64,000 nucleotides of DNA, from NCBI GenBank assembly GCA_900470775.1, contig UCBZ01000006.1, forward strand, positions 143,940 through 207,939, given 5' to 3'. A program made the translations under genes and the position numbers. This document shows positions 56,405 to 64,000 of this stretch, piece by piece. Below the pieces are notes generated by a model that saw only the letters and a program-made list of their open reading frames with translations, did not search any database and had not been told where the DNA came from. This stretch comes from Hyphomicrobiales bacterium. Lineage in GTDB: Bacteria > Pseudomonadota > Alphaproteobacteria > Rhizobiales > Beijerinckiaceae. Every line of letters begins with the position of its first letter. Position 1 is the first letter of the stretch.

Positions 56405-58084
56405 ATGGATCTCGAACAGGCACAGGCCGAACCGCGCGAGAGCATGGATTATGACGTCGTCATCGTCGGTGCCGGGCCTGCGGGACTGGCCGCGGCGATC
56501 CGTCTCAAGCAGCTCGACGAGAATGTTACGGTCGTTGTGGTCGAGAAGGGCGCCGAGGTCGGCGCGCATATCCTGTCGGGCGCGGTGATCGATCCTTCGG
56601 GCCTCGACGCGCTCCTGCCGGATTGGCGCCAGGATGACGCCCGCCCGCTGACGACGGAAGTCAGCGAGGACATCTTCTATTTCCTGACCGAGCCGAACGG
56701 CATCCGCCTGCCGAACTTTGCCATGCCGAAACTGATGAACAACCACGGCAATTTCGTCGGCTCGCTCGGCCTCGTGACGAAATATCTTGCCGCCAGGGCG
56801 GAAGCGCTCGGCGTCGAGATCTATCCGGGCTTCGCCGCGGCCGAGCTGCTGTTCGACGAGAACGGCGCCGTGCTCGGCATCGCCACAGGCGACATGGGCA
56901 TTGCGAAAAATGGCGAGGTCTCGGAGCGCTTCACGCGCGGCATGGAACTGCGTGGCCGCTACACGTTGCTGGGCGAGGGCGTGCGCGGCTCGCTCTCCAA
57001 GATCGCGATCCGCAAATTCGGCCTCGACGCCGGTCGCGAGCCGCAGAAATACGGCATCGGCCTGAAGGAGATCTGGCAGGTCAAGCCGGAGAAGTTCCAC
57101 AAGGGCCGCGTCCAGCACTCCTTCGGCTGGCCGCTCGGCGCCGACACCGGCGGCGGCTCCTTCCTCTACCATTTCGACGATAACCTGGTGACCGTCGGCT
57201 TCGTCGTCCACCTCAACTACACCAATCCGACGCTCTCGCCCTTCGACGAGTTCCAGCGCTTCAAGACCCACCCGATGATCCGCGACCTGTTCGACGGGGC
57301 CAAGCGCCTGTCCTACGGCTCGCGCGCCATCACCGAGGGTGGATACCAGTCCGTGCCGAAGCTGACTTTCCCGGGCGGCGCGCTGATCGGCTGCGCGGCC
57401 GGCTTCGTCAACGTGCCGCGCATCAAGGGCAGCCACAACGCTGTCATCTCCGGCATGCTGGCGGCCGAGAAGCTGGTCCCCGCGCTGGCGGCCGGGCGTT
57501 CGCATGACGAGATCGTCGAGATCGAGACGAGCTGGCGCGATTCAGCCATCGGCGCCGATCTCAAGCCGGTGCGCAACGTCAAGCCGCTCTGGTCGAAATA
57601 CGGCACCCTGCTCGGCATCGGGCTCGGCGGCATCGACATGTGGCTGAACCAGCTCTTCGGCTGGTCGCCTTTCGGCACGCTCAAGCATGGCAAGCCTGAC
57701 CACGCGACGCTGAAGCTCCTCAGCGAGGTCAAGCCGATCGTCTATCCCAGGCCCGACGGCAAGATTTCGTTCGACAAGCTGTCCTCTGTCTTCCTGTCCT
57801 CGACCAATCACGAGGAAGACCAGCCGGCTCATCTCAAGCTGACCGACCCCTCGATACCCATCGACAAGAACCTGCCGCTCTACGGCGAGCCGGCGCGGCT
57901 CTACTGTCCGGCGGGTGTCTATGAGGTCGTCTACAAGGATGCCGAGGCGAAGACCGATCCCCGTTTCGTGATCAACGCGCAGAACTGCGTCCACTGCAAA
58001 ACCTGCGACATCAAGGACCCGGCCCAGAACATCACCTGGACGGTGCCCGAGGGCGGCGGCGGCCCGGGATACGCGAATATGTGA
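56405..58084 (+). CDS. Electron transfer flavoprotein-ubiquinone oxidoreductase
   Basis: 559 residues. The FAD loop is VIVGAGPAGLAAAIRLKQ (about 20-38), and the ubiquinone and FAD domain includes GAHILSGAVIDPSGL and GCAAGFVNVPRIKGSHNA. The C-terminal 4Fe-4S ligands are in YCPAGVYEVV and NCVHCKTCDIKDPAQNITW. It passes electrons from fatty-acid and amino-acid dehydrogenases, through ETF, to ubiquinone, and is membrane-associated. A terminator follows, shared with the small lipoprotein gene. Confidence 0.97.
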   Translation: MDLEQAQAEPRESMDYDVVIVGAGPAGLAAAIRLKQLDENVTVVVVEKGAEVGAHILSGAVIDPSGLDALLPDWRQDDARPLTTEVSEDIFYFLTEPNGIRLPNFAMPKLMNNHGNFVGSLGLVTKYLAARAEALGVEIYPGFAAAELLFDENGAVLGIATGDMGIAKNGEVSERFTRGMELRGRYTLLGEGVRGSLSKIAIRKFGLDAGREPQKYGIGLKEIWQVKPEKFHKGRVQHSFGWPLGADTGGGSFLYHFDDNLVTVGFVVHLNYTNPTLSPFDEFQRFKTHPMIRDLFDGAKRLSYGSRAITEGGYQSVPKLTFPGGALIGCAAGFVNVPRIKGSHNAVISGMLAAEKLVPALAAGRSHDEIVEIETSWRDSAIGADLKPVRNVKPLWSKYGTLLGIGLGGIDMWLNQLFGWSPFGTLKHGKPDHATLKLLSEVKPIVYPRPDGKISFDKLSSVFLSSTNHEEDQPAHLKLTDPSIPIDKNLPLYGEPARLYCPAGVYEVVYKDAEAKTDPRFVINAQNCVHCKTCDIKDPAQNITWTVPEGGGGPGYANM

Positions 58085-58124
58085 TGCGGCCGATCATCGC
58101 GGCCCGCTTCCAAAACCGCAAAGA

Positions 58125-58157
58125 AAAAGGGCGTGCCGGGTCACGGCACGCCCTTTT
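58125..58157. terminator. Bidirectional intrinsic terminator
   Basis: A 14-bp stem, AAAAGGGCGTGCCG (58125-58138) and CGGCACGCCCTTTT (58144-58157), with a five-base loop. Each side ends in A/T runs, so it can stop ETF-QO on plus and the lipoprotein on minus. Confidence 0.88.
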
Positions 58158-58191
58158 CGTGGCTGTCTGCGTGATCGTCCGCGAGGACTGA

Positions 58192-58299
58192 TCAGCCCTT
58201 GCGGATCACGGCCGGGGCCGGCTTCTCCGGCTGGGCGCAACCGGCAGCAAAACCGGCAAGCAGAGCAACGGCGGCAACGCTGAGAACGATCTTTTTCAT
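58192..58299 (-). CDS. 35-residue lipoprotein
   Basis: An ORF of 35 codons: MKKIVLSVAAVALLAGFAAG, then CAQPEKPAPAVIRKG. The lipobox FAAGC gives Cys21 as the lipidation site, leaving a mature peptide of only 15 residues. An AGGA ribosome binding site lies eight bases before the ATG. It has its own terminator at 58125. Short lipoproteins like this resemble entericidin-type peptides in size only. It is easily missed by length cut-offs. Confidence 0.75.
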   Translation of the reverse strand: MKKIVLSVAAVALLAGFAAGCAQPEKPAPAVIRKG

Positions 58300-58575
58300 T
58301 AGAATGATCCTGTTCGAATCGTCGCGGCACAGGCACGACGCAAGGACAGTAGCGCGTCAATCCCTGATGTAACGATAACGAATGCTTGTGAACGTTGCGG
58401 CGCCGCACGGTTTCGCGCGACTGTGACATGGCCGCTACGGCACCGCACCATTCGGCCGGCGCACGGCTTGCCCGCCCGCCTGGAAACGGCCATCTTGCAC
58501 CTCTACGCGAAGCGGTCACGGTCGAGCACAAAGACCACGCCCCCCGCGACTGGCGAGGCGGCCGACCGAGGGAGA

Positions 58576-60363
58576 ATGGCAGTCGTGGTATTTGGAATGA
58601 ACAGCCGTGGCCCGATCACGGCGGCTGCCTTGGCGTTGCTGCTGGCCTTGCCGGTCGGCGCGGCGGCGCAAGGTGCGACTCCCCGCACGCATGATCAGCT
58701 CGATACGGCCGAAAGCCTCGAGGGCAATTACCTCGCTGCGATCGTCGCCGGAGCCGGGCGAGATCTGGGCGCGGCCTCCGTCTATTTGCGCGAAGCGATC
58801 AAGGGCGATCCGCAGAACAATGACCTGCTGGAACGGGCTTTCGTCGCCTTTCTGGCCGATGGCGCGATGCCGGACGCCTTTCGCGCCGCCGACAGGCTGA
58901 TCCAGCGCGATCCGAGCAACGGCCTGGCGCAGCTCGCCGTCGGCATTCGCGCACTGAAGCAGAAGAGCTATCAGACCGCCCGCAACCACCTCCAGCGCGG
59001 CGGCCGCGGCCGCGCCGCCGACATCACTGCGACGCTGCTCTCGGCCTGGTCCTATCTCGGCTCCGGCCAGGCGACGCGCGCCGTCGAGACGCTGGAGCGG
59101 CTGAAGGGCGAGACCTCCTACAACCTCTTCCGCGACTACCATGCAGGGCTGATTCTCGACGCCGCCGGCCGCAAGGCTGATGCCGAGAAGCGCCTGAAGA
59201 GTGCTTATGATTCGGAGAAGACGACCCTTCGCCTGGTCGACCTCTGGGCGCGCATGCAGGCGCGCAATGGCGATTTCGAGGCTGCCGCCGCGACCTATGG
59301 CGAATTCGACCGCCTGCTGCCGAATCATCCGATCGTGCGCGACGGCATCGCCAAGGTCGCCGCGAAGCAGGCTCCGCCCCGCCAGGTCGGCAATGCCCAG
59401 CAGGGCGCGGCCGAAGTGCTCTACGGCCTCGCCAGCGCCGGCAACCGCCAGGGCGACGAGGCGGCCGCGCTGCTCTATCTGCGGCTCGCCATCTATCTCG
59501 ACCCCAACCACGACCTCGCCATCCTGACGCTGGGCGACATCCTGGAGCGCGCGCGCCAGCCCGAGGACGCGGTCGCGGTCTATGAGAAGATGCCGACGAC
59601 CTCGCCGCTGCGTCCCAATGCCGAGATCCAGGCCGGTCTCGCGCTGGAGAACCTCGGCAAGCCTGACGAGGCCGTGAAGCATCTGACGGCGCTGATCAGC
59701 GAGCGGCCCGACGATGTCGATGCGCTCTCGGCGCTCGGCAACATCTACCGCTCGCGCAAACTCTTCCAGGAAGCCGCCGACACCTATGACAAGGCGATCG
59801 CCAAGATCGCCGCGCCCGGCCGCGCCAACTGGGACCTGTTCTATTTCCGCGGCATCGCCCGCGAGCGCATCAAGCGCTGGCCCGAGGCCGAGGCCGATCT
59901 GCGCAAGGCGCTCGAACTCCTGCCCGAGCCGCTCGGCCGCGAGCGCGCGCTGGTGCTGAACTATCTCGGCTATTCGCTGGTCGACCAGCACCTCAAGCTC
60001 GACGAGGCGCTCGACATGCTGCGCCGCGCCGTCGAACTGCGCCCGCGCGACGGCTACATCACCGATTCGCTGGGCTGGGCCTATTACCGTCTCGGCCGCT
60101 ATGCCGAGGCCGTGCGCGAGCTCGAACGCGCCATGGAGCTGCGTCCCTCCGACCCGGTGATCAACGACCATCTCGGTGACGTCTACTGGAAGACCGGGCG
60201 CAAGCTCGAAGCCGGCTTCCAGTGGAACCATGCGCGCGACCTCAATCCCGAGCCCGAGGATCTGGTCAAGATCAAGCGCAAGATCGAGCGCGGCATTGAG
60301 GACGGCCCCTCCGCCAGCGCGGTCGATCCGAACGCGACCGAGCCCAAGAAGGACGGCGGCTGA
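58576..60363 (+). CDS. Secreted tetratricopeptide-repeat protein
   Basis: 595 residues from ATG at 58576; a start at 58597 or the upstream 58423 is possible. A signal peptide ([20 protein letters not shown], cleaved near GAAAQ) is followed by at least eight TPR-like helical hairpins (for example [61 protein letters not shown] and [19 protein letters not shown]). TPR arrays bind partner proteins. It immediately precedes ispE, a conserved neighbourhood in Rhizobiales. Partner unknown. Confidence 0.92.
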   Translation: MAVVVFGMNSRGPITAAALALLLALPVGAAAQGATPRTHDQLDTAESLEGNYLAAIVAGAGRDLGAASVYLREAIKGDPQNNDLLERAFVAFLADGAMPDAFRAADRLIQRDPSNGLAQLAVGIRALKQKSYQTARNHLQRGGRGRAADITATLLSAWSYLGSGQATRAVETLERLKGETSYNLFRDYHAGLILDAAGRKADAEKRLKSAYDSEKTTLRLVDLWARMQARNGDFEAAAATYGEFDRLLPNHPIVRDGIAKVAAKQAPPRQVGNAQQGAAEVLYGLASAGNRQGDEAAALLYLRLAIYLDPNHDLAILTLGDILERARQPEDAVAVYEKMPTTSPLRPNAEIQAGLALENLGKPDEAVKHLTALISERPDDVDALSALGNIYRSRKLFQEAADTYDKAIAKIAAPGRANWDLFYFRGIARERIKRWPEAEADLRKALELLPEPLGRERALVLNYLGYSLVDQHLKLDEALDMLRRAVELRPRDGYITDSLGWAYYRLGRYAEAVRELERAMELRPSDPVINDHLGDVYWKTGRKLEAGFQWNHARDLNPEPEDLVKIKRKIERGIEDGPSASAVDPNATEPKKDGG

Positions 60364-60383
60364 ACCCTGCCGCCGATCCCCGC

Positions 60384-61259
60384 GTGCCCGCATCGCTGAC
60401 CACCCGCGCGCGGGCCAAGATCAACCTCACCTTGAAGGTGATCGGCCGGCGCGCCGACGGCTATCACGAGCTTGAAAGCCTGGTCGCCTTCGCCGGTGTC
60501 GGCGATACGCTGACGCTCGAACCCGGTCCCGAACTCGGGCTGACAATCGGCGGGCCGCGCGGCGAAGGCTTGGCCGTCGACGAATCCAACCTGATCCTGT
60601 GCGCGGCGCGTGCGCTCTCGCACGAAATCGGCCCGCTTCGCAGCGGCCACTTCCACCTCGTCAAGCGCCTGCCGGTGGCGTCCGGTATCGGCGGCGGCTC
60701 GGCCGATGCGGCCGGCGCGCTGCGCTTGCTGGCGCGCCTGAACCGCCTGGCGCCGGACGATCCCGCACTGTTTCGCGCCGCGGGTAAAGTCGGTGCGGAC
60801 GTACCGGTCTGCCTCGAGTCACGCGCCCGCATCATGACCGGCATCGGCGAGCGCCTCGGCCCGCCGCTGCCGCTGCCGCCGCTGTTCGCCCTGCTGGTCA
60901 ATCCGGGCGTGCCGGTCGAGACGGTGGCGGTGTTCCGCGAACTCGGATTGCAGGCCGGCGAGGCGGGCTCGGGGGCAGGGATATCGGCCTCGCTCGTCCC
61001 CGACACGATGCCCGGCCTGATCGCGGCGCTTGCCACAAGCGGCAACGACCTCGAAGCCCCGGCACTGCGGGTCGCCCCGGTTATCGATACGGTGCTGGCG
61101 GCGCTGCGCTGCCAGCCGGGCTGCCGCCTCGCCCGCATGTCGGGCTCGGGCGCGACCTGCTTCGCCCTGTTCGATGACTGCCGCGCGAACGCTGCAGCGG
61201 GCAGAGCGCTGGCGCAGGCGCAGCCGGGCTGGTGGGTCAAGGCCACCCTGCTGCGGTGA
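60384..61259 (+). CDS. ispE: 4-diphosphocytidyl-2-C-methyl-D-erythritol kinase
   Basis: 291 residues from GTG at 60384 ([17 protein letters not shown]). A GHMP kinase of the MEP pathway. Lys12 and Asp139 (VGADVPVC) are the catalytic pair, and the ATP loop is [18 protein letters not shown] (97-114). The C-terminal [13 protein letters not shown] is the second GHMP motif. It lies 20 bp after the TPR gene and is likely co-transcribed with it. Confidence 0.96.
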   Translation: MPASLTTRARAKINLTLKVIGRRADGYHELESLVAFAGVGDTLTLEPGPELGLTIGGPRGEGLAVDESNLILCAARALSHEIGPLRSGHFHLVKRLPVASGIGGGSADAAGALRLLARLNRLAPDDPALFRAAGKVGADVPVCLESRARIMTGIGERLGPPLPLPPLFALLVNPGVPVETVAVFRELGLQAGEAGSGAGISASLVPDTMPGLIAALATSGNDLEAPALRVAPVIDTVLAALRCQPGCRLARMSGSGATCFALFDDCRANAAAGRALAQAQPGWWVKATLLR

Positions 61260-61355
61260 GACCGCACGCCGTTGCCCATGGGGCAACCAGGCGGTAGCGT
61301 CGAGATCGCGTTCGGACGCTCTGTGGCGTTGCGACAGACAGAAGGAATCCGCCCG

Positions 61356-62414
61356 ATGCGTATCCTCCTGGCCTTGGCTCTCATTTTTTCGGCCGTTTGC
61401 CCCCTGCGTGCCGCAGCGCTCGATGATGCGATCGCGGCCTGGCTTGCGGGTGACGACGCGGTCGCGCTTCCTGCCCTGTCGGCTCTGGCGAAGGCCGGCG
61501 ACGAGGACGCGATGCTGGCTCTGGGCGTGATCGAGCCTCGCGTCTGGCAAGGCGACTATGTGTCCGCTCTGGAGCGGGCGCAGCGCATCGCCCTGCTGCG
61601 CAAACCGGGCGGGCTTTCCGGCGAATCCTGGCTGAACAGCGTCAAGGCCCGGCGCGCGCTGGCCGAGGCGTTCGAGGCGGCGCAGCAGAAAAGCGATCCT
61701 GCGCCCTTGCTGGCGCTCGGCCAGATCGATGCGGCGCGGACGGCCCTGGCCATGGCGTTCAACCACAGGCCGGAATCGCTCGCCGAGTTCGATGCCGGGT
61801 CCCGCCTGCCCAACGAGATGCGCTTCTGGGTCTGGTGGGGCGCGGCGGTGCGCCTGTGGCCGGCGGCCTATCCGACACCGCCCGCGCCCGAGGCGGCCGG
61901 ACGCTTGCGCGCCGCCGTCGCCGAGGCGCTGTCGCCGGAATGGACCGGAAGCCTGCAGCAGATGCTGTTCTTCAGCGTTGATGTCGGAGGCCTCGCGGGC
62001 ATACCCGTTCCGACGGCGGCCAATCTCATCGGACGCGTCCTGCGCAAGGGGCGGATTGCGGCCGAAGCAGACGTCGCCTTCAAGACCGCCTCCGCTCCGG
62101 CACGCGAGCAGGCCCTGACATCGGCGCGCGCCATCCTGATGACGGCCCCCGAGGCAAAGCCGGTTCGGGATTTCTGCGCCGCATCCTGTGCGGCAACGCG
62201 GGAGGCTTGCGTGGAAACGCTCTGGACGCTGACCGGCGGCGCCGAAATCCAGACCTTCCTGCACACGCCGCTCGACACGCTGATCCCGCAGCAGGCCTAT
62301 CTCGGCAGCCCGCGCCATCGCGGCGATATGGTCCACATCGCCCGCAAGCGATTCCCGGCAGGCGCGCCGGCCAACCTCGACGCCTGCGGAGCAAAGCTGA
62401 TGTTGGGCCGCTGA
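61356..62414 (+). CDS. Hypothetical periplasmic protein
   Basis: 352 residues from ATG at 61356, preceded by GAAGGA. A signal peptide (MRILLALALIFSAVCPLRAA) is followed by a mostly helical, Ala-rich domain. The opening AWLAGDDAVALPALSALAKAGDEDAMLALG resembles a Sel1-like repeat, but no array is clear. Cysteines occur in a cluster (RDFCAASCAATREAC), perhaps two disulfides. No known family recognised. It follows ispE by about 95 bp. Confidence 0.75.
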   Translation: MRILLALALIFSAVCPLRAAALDDAIAAWLAGDDAVALPALSALAKAGDEDAMLALGVIEPRVWQGDYVSALERAQRIALLRKPGGLSGESWLNSVKARRALAEAFEAAQQKSDPAPLLALGQIDAARTALAMAFNHRPESLAEFDAGSRLPNEMRFWVWWGAAVRLWPAAYPTPPAPEAAGRLRAAVAEALSPEWTGSLQQMLFFSVDVGGLAGIPVPTAANLIGRVLRKGRIAAEADVAFKTASAPAREQALTSARAILMTAPEAKPVRDFCAASCAATREACVETLWTLTGGAEIQTFLHTPLDTLIPQQAYLGSPRHRGDMVHIARKRFPAGAPANLDACGAKLMLGR

Positions 62415-62453
62415 GCGCTGCCCGCCCGCTCCCGCAATCGGCGGTGAGCCGGA

Positions 62454-62774
62454 TCACCCGGCATCCGGCGCGACGCTGTCGATCACCTCGTGATGCGTGA
62501 CGAGTTCGTCATAGTCGCGCAGCGCTGCCACCGCGCCGGGCTCGACCACCGCCCTGGCTGCGTCCTCGCCGGCGAAGGCGCGGATCGCGGCCATCGACGC
62601 CCATCGCGTCAGCACCGTGAACTCGACCGCATCACCGAGATCGCGCCGGACAAGCTCCGCCCCCAGGAAGCCGGGAACGTGCCGGAGTTCCTGCACCACC
62701 CTTGCGCGAAAATGCGCGGGGTAGGCGTCCGCTCGGCCGGGCTCGGCGCGGCCTCGCCATTCTCGAAGGATCAT
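62454..62774 (-). CDS. Antibiotic biosynthesis monooxygenase (ABM) domain protein
   Basis: 106 residues in one ferredoxin-like domain: MILREWRGRAEPGRADAYPAHF, VVQELRHVPGFLGAELVRR and EFTVLTRWASMAAIRAFAG. This is the ABM/Dabb dimeric alpha+beta-barrel pattern used by small cofactor-free monooxygenases and heme-degrading proteins. The role is unknown. It is convergent with the hypothetical gene at 61.4-62.4 kb, whose stop lies 39 bp away. Confidence 0.85.
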   Translation of the reverse strand: MILREWRGRAEPGRADAYPAHFRARVVQELRHVPGFLGAELVRRDLGDAVEFTVLTRWASMAAIRAFAGEDAARAVVEPGAVAALRDYDELVTHHEVIDSVAPDAG

Positions 62775-62957
62775 GACTGCTCCCTGGTCATCACGTCGAA
62801 GGCTCCTCCCACGCCTCGCTTGCCGCTGCGCGTAGCCGGGCAGGAGTGGCTGCCGAGAGCCGGGCTCGCAGTTTGTTAAAGATGCACAGGCATTTTAAGT
62901 CCCGAAGCGAACCATATGCCTAGTCGGGGGTTGGTGGGCGTTATGGGAGTACCATCG

Positions 62958-63371
62958 ATGGAACCGCTCGTCGTGCTGGTGATCGAGGATGAGCCGCTGA
63001 TCCTCATGGACGTTGAAGCAGCTCTTGCCGAGGCGGGGTTCGAGGTCATCACCGCTTCCTCAGCCGCCGAGGGCATGGCGGCCTTCGATGATCGCGCGGG
63101 CGACATCAGAGCCGTTGTCTCGGACATCAGACTGGGTAAAGGCGTCAGTGGCTGGGAGGTCGGACGGCATGTCCGGCAAGCCGTGCCGACGATGCCAATG
63201 ATCTATATGAGTGGGGATAGCGCCGTCGATTGGTCCGCACAGGGCGTTCCAAACAGCGTGATGATCTCAAAACCCTTCGCATTCCCCCAGATGATCACCG
63301 CGATTTCGACACTGCTCAACCAGTTGGAGCAGATCGACGCCGTATCCGGCGGACTCGCAAACGATCGTTAG
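62958..63371 (+). CDS. Single-domain response regulator (CheY-like receiver)
   Basis: 137 residues from ATG at 62958 (GGGAG ribosome binding site); ATG at 62943 or 62916 is possible. The receiver has the acid pocket IEDEPLILMD, phospho-acceptor Asp56 in VVSDIRLGKGVSGWEV, the Ser in MSGDSA and Lys105 in ISKPFAFP. No output domain, so it acts by protein contact or as a phosphate sink. Single receivers pair with HWE/HisKA_2 kinases in Rhizobiales; one such kinase is at 9.2 kb. The stop codon overlaps repeat family B. Confidence 0.93.
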   Translation: MEPLVVLVIEDEPLILMDVEAALAEAGFEVITASSAAEGMAAFDDRAGDIRAVVSDIRLGKGVSGWEVGRHVRQAVPTMPMIYMSGDSAVDWSAQGVPNSVMISKPFAFPQMITAISTLLNQLEQIDAVSGGLANDR

Positions 63372-63418
63372 AGCGTTTTCAAGCGAAGTGGATACCGGTT
63401 CGCGTGAAGAAAACGCAT
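63370..63418. repeat. Dispersed palindromic repeat, family B, copy 2
   Basis: It begins within the TAG stop of the response regulator. The ends GCGTTTTC and GAAAACGC are inverted, and the core AAGCGAAGTGGATACCGGTT is shared with 36104-36152. The two copies differ at about three positions, the end changes being compensatory (A/T to G/C in both arms). Confidence 0.88.
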
Positions 63419-63818
63419 CAAAACAAAATGCGTAGCCTGCGCTTGATGGCCATCGCTGTGATCGCAATCCAGCGGGTACAACCCTCACCACCTTATCCTC
63501 GCCCCACCGGCCCATGCCTATCCTCCCGGCGCTGGACCCGACCAAGGGGGCTGTCGCGAGGCGTCGTGCGGCCGGGTGCAGTTGCGGGTTTCGTGAGGTC
63601 TCGCCGTCGCTGGCGGGACTTGCGGAGGCGACCCGATCCGACGTCCCTTAGCCAGGGACAATGGACCGGCAATGCCCAAAATCCCCGCGCGCGGGGCCGG
63701 GCGGCGCGAGATCGGCGTCGCATCGACAGCTCGACATCGACTCATCGACATCGGCACGCGGCAAAGCCCGCGCGCCACCCGGCTCCGCGCATCCCCTTTC
63801 GGGATCGTCTGTGCGAAA

Positions 63819-63849
63819 CCCCGCGGCTTCAGGCCGGACGGGGGCTTTT
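63819..63849 (+). terminator. Terminator-like hairpin in the gene-free region
   Basis: CCCCGCGGC and GCCGGACGGGG pair (nine base pairs with a two-base bulge, five-base loop) and are followed by GCTTTT. It is the classic shape of a plus-strand intrinsic terminator or attenuator. No gene lies upstream within 400 bp except the response regulator. Confidence 0.5.
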
Positions 63850-63878
63850 GGCACGGGCATGTGCATGGGCGCGGGGAA

Positions 63879-63901
63879 CCCCTCTCCTGTAAGGAGAGGG
63901 G
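63879..63901. repeat. Short perfect palindrome
   Basis: Arms CCCCTCTCCT (63879-63888) and AGGAGAGGGG (63892-63901) around a three-base loop. Similar C/G-rich palindromes with a following CAGGGGTGAGG tail are common intergenic repeats in Rhizobiales (from memory). Confidence 0.65.
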
Positions 63902-63939
63902 CAGGGGTGAGGTGTTGGCCCCTGGACCAGTTCACACCC

Positions 63940-64000
63940 CGTCATTCCTGGGCGAAGCGAAGCGTAGACCCGAGAATCTCCGGCAGGAGATGCTCGGGTC
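63940..64000. repeat. Palindromic intergenic repeat, family D, copy 2 (cut by the window end)
   Basis: CGTCATTCCTGGGCGAAGCG then GACCCGAG, a short stem ATCTCC/GGAGAT, and CTCGGGTC at the window edge. The first part is the inverse of the block at 50320-50358. Confidence 0.75.

Larger units (their letters stand above)
63420..64000. other. Gene-free terminal region with hairpins
   Basis: No ORF here has family similarity or codon bias that I trust; ORFs on both strands look like GC-rich artefacts. It contains a short repetitive stretch around TCGACATCGACTCATCGACA (about 63734-63753), a hairpin ATCCCCTTTCGGGAT (63791-63805), a terminator-like hairpin at 63819-63849, a palindrome at 63879-63901 and a family D repeat at the end. 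It could encode a small RNA or the leader of a gene beyond the window. Confidence 0.5.

Noticed and set aside
63230..63892. A 220-codon plus-strand ORF across repeat B and the hairpins
   Set aside because: It overlaps the response regulator and a palindromic repeat, and it has an Arg/His-rich composition without family similarity.

Overview
The window is 64 kb of GC-rich (high GC at third codon positions) chromosomal DNA from an alphaproteobacterium, almost certainly of the order Hyphomicrobiales (Rhizobiales). The indicators are a CcrM methyltransferase with GANTC sites and a CtrA-like box upstream, an FoF1 ATP synthase Fo cluster with two b-type subunits apart from F1, the ctaCDB-(57 aa)-ctaG-ctaE-DUF983-SURF1 order, IalB and DsbD-N periplasmic proteins, an HWE/HisKA_2-type histidine kinase, and short dispersed palindromes of the kind found in Rhizobiales. 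A Bosea-like genus is my guess from memory of gene order and repeats; it is not proven here. No rRNA, tRNA, phage, transposase or CRISPR array was found.

Layout. 0-5 kb (minus): an overlapping three-gene operon (CPA2 antiporter, MATE exporter, DUF937), then a MarR/GST operon with a 20-bp perfect palindrome over the marR leader. 5-8 kb (plus): ispH-thrB-rnhA and a DUF1330 gene. 8-14 kb: accessory genes (LLM oxidoreductase, soluble sensor kinase, GNAT, Prx5 peroxiredoxin, DsbD-N protein, YqgE) and a Fic toxin/VbhA-like antitoxin pair. 14-27.3 kb (minus): the long aa3 cytochrome oxidase run ctaC-ctaD-ctaB-small protein-ctaG-ctaE-DUF983-SURF1, then thrC-M16 peptidase-GNAT-EAL protein. 27.7-34 kb (plus): an IalB/lipoprotein pair, then a tandem glycine riboswitch and gcvT-gcvH-gcvPA-gcvPB.

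34-36 kb: an L,D-transpeptidase and a dienelactone-hydrolase-like protein. 36-39 kb (minus): atpZ/I-atpB-atpE-atpF'-atpF. 39-44 kb (minus): smc, DsbA and a DciA-like protein. 44-48 kb: a divergent SDR/TetR pair with two operator-like sites, a ClpP-fold periplasmic protein translationally coupled to mutY, and a papain-like peptidase with a peptidoglycan-binding domain. 48-56 kb (mostly minus): ccrM, rnhB, a PA0069-type radical SAM protein, a GT-A-like protein, a broken cupin gene, an orphan peptide-binding protein, a YpfJ metallopeptidase and a uracil-DNA glycosylase. 56-63.4 kb (mostly plus): ETF-ubiquinone oxidoreductase, a 35-aa lipoprotein, a TPR protein, ispE, an unknown periplasmic protein, an ABM monooxygenase and a single-domain response regulator. 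The last 580 bp have no gene but hold hairpins and palindromic repeats.

Most of the window is housekeeping: respiration (aa3 oxidase, ETF-QO, ATP synthase), isoprenoid synthesis (ispH, ispE), threonine synthesis (thrB, thrC), one-carbon metabolism (gcv), and DNA maintenance (smc, mutY, udg, ccrM, rnhA, rnhB). I found no clearly new multi-gene defence or biosynthetic system. The points most worth following up are small: regulatory palindromes, a Fic pair with altered key residues, an unusual cytoplasmic papain-like peptidase, small proteins, a cupin pseudogene, dispersed repeat families, and a gene-free hairpin-rich terminus.
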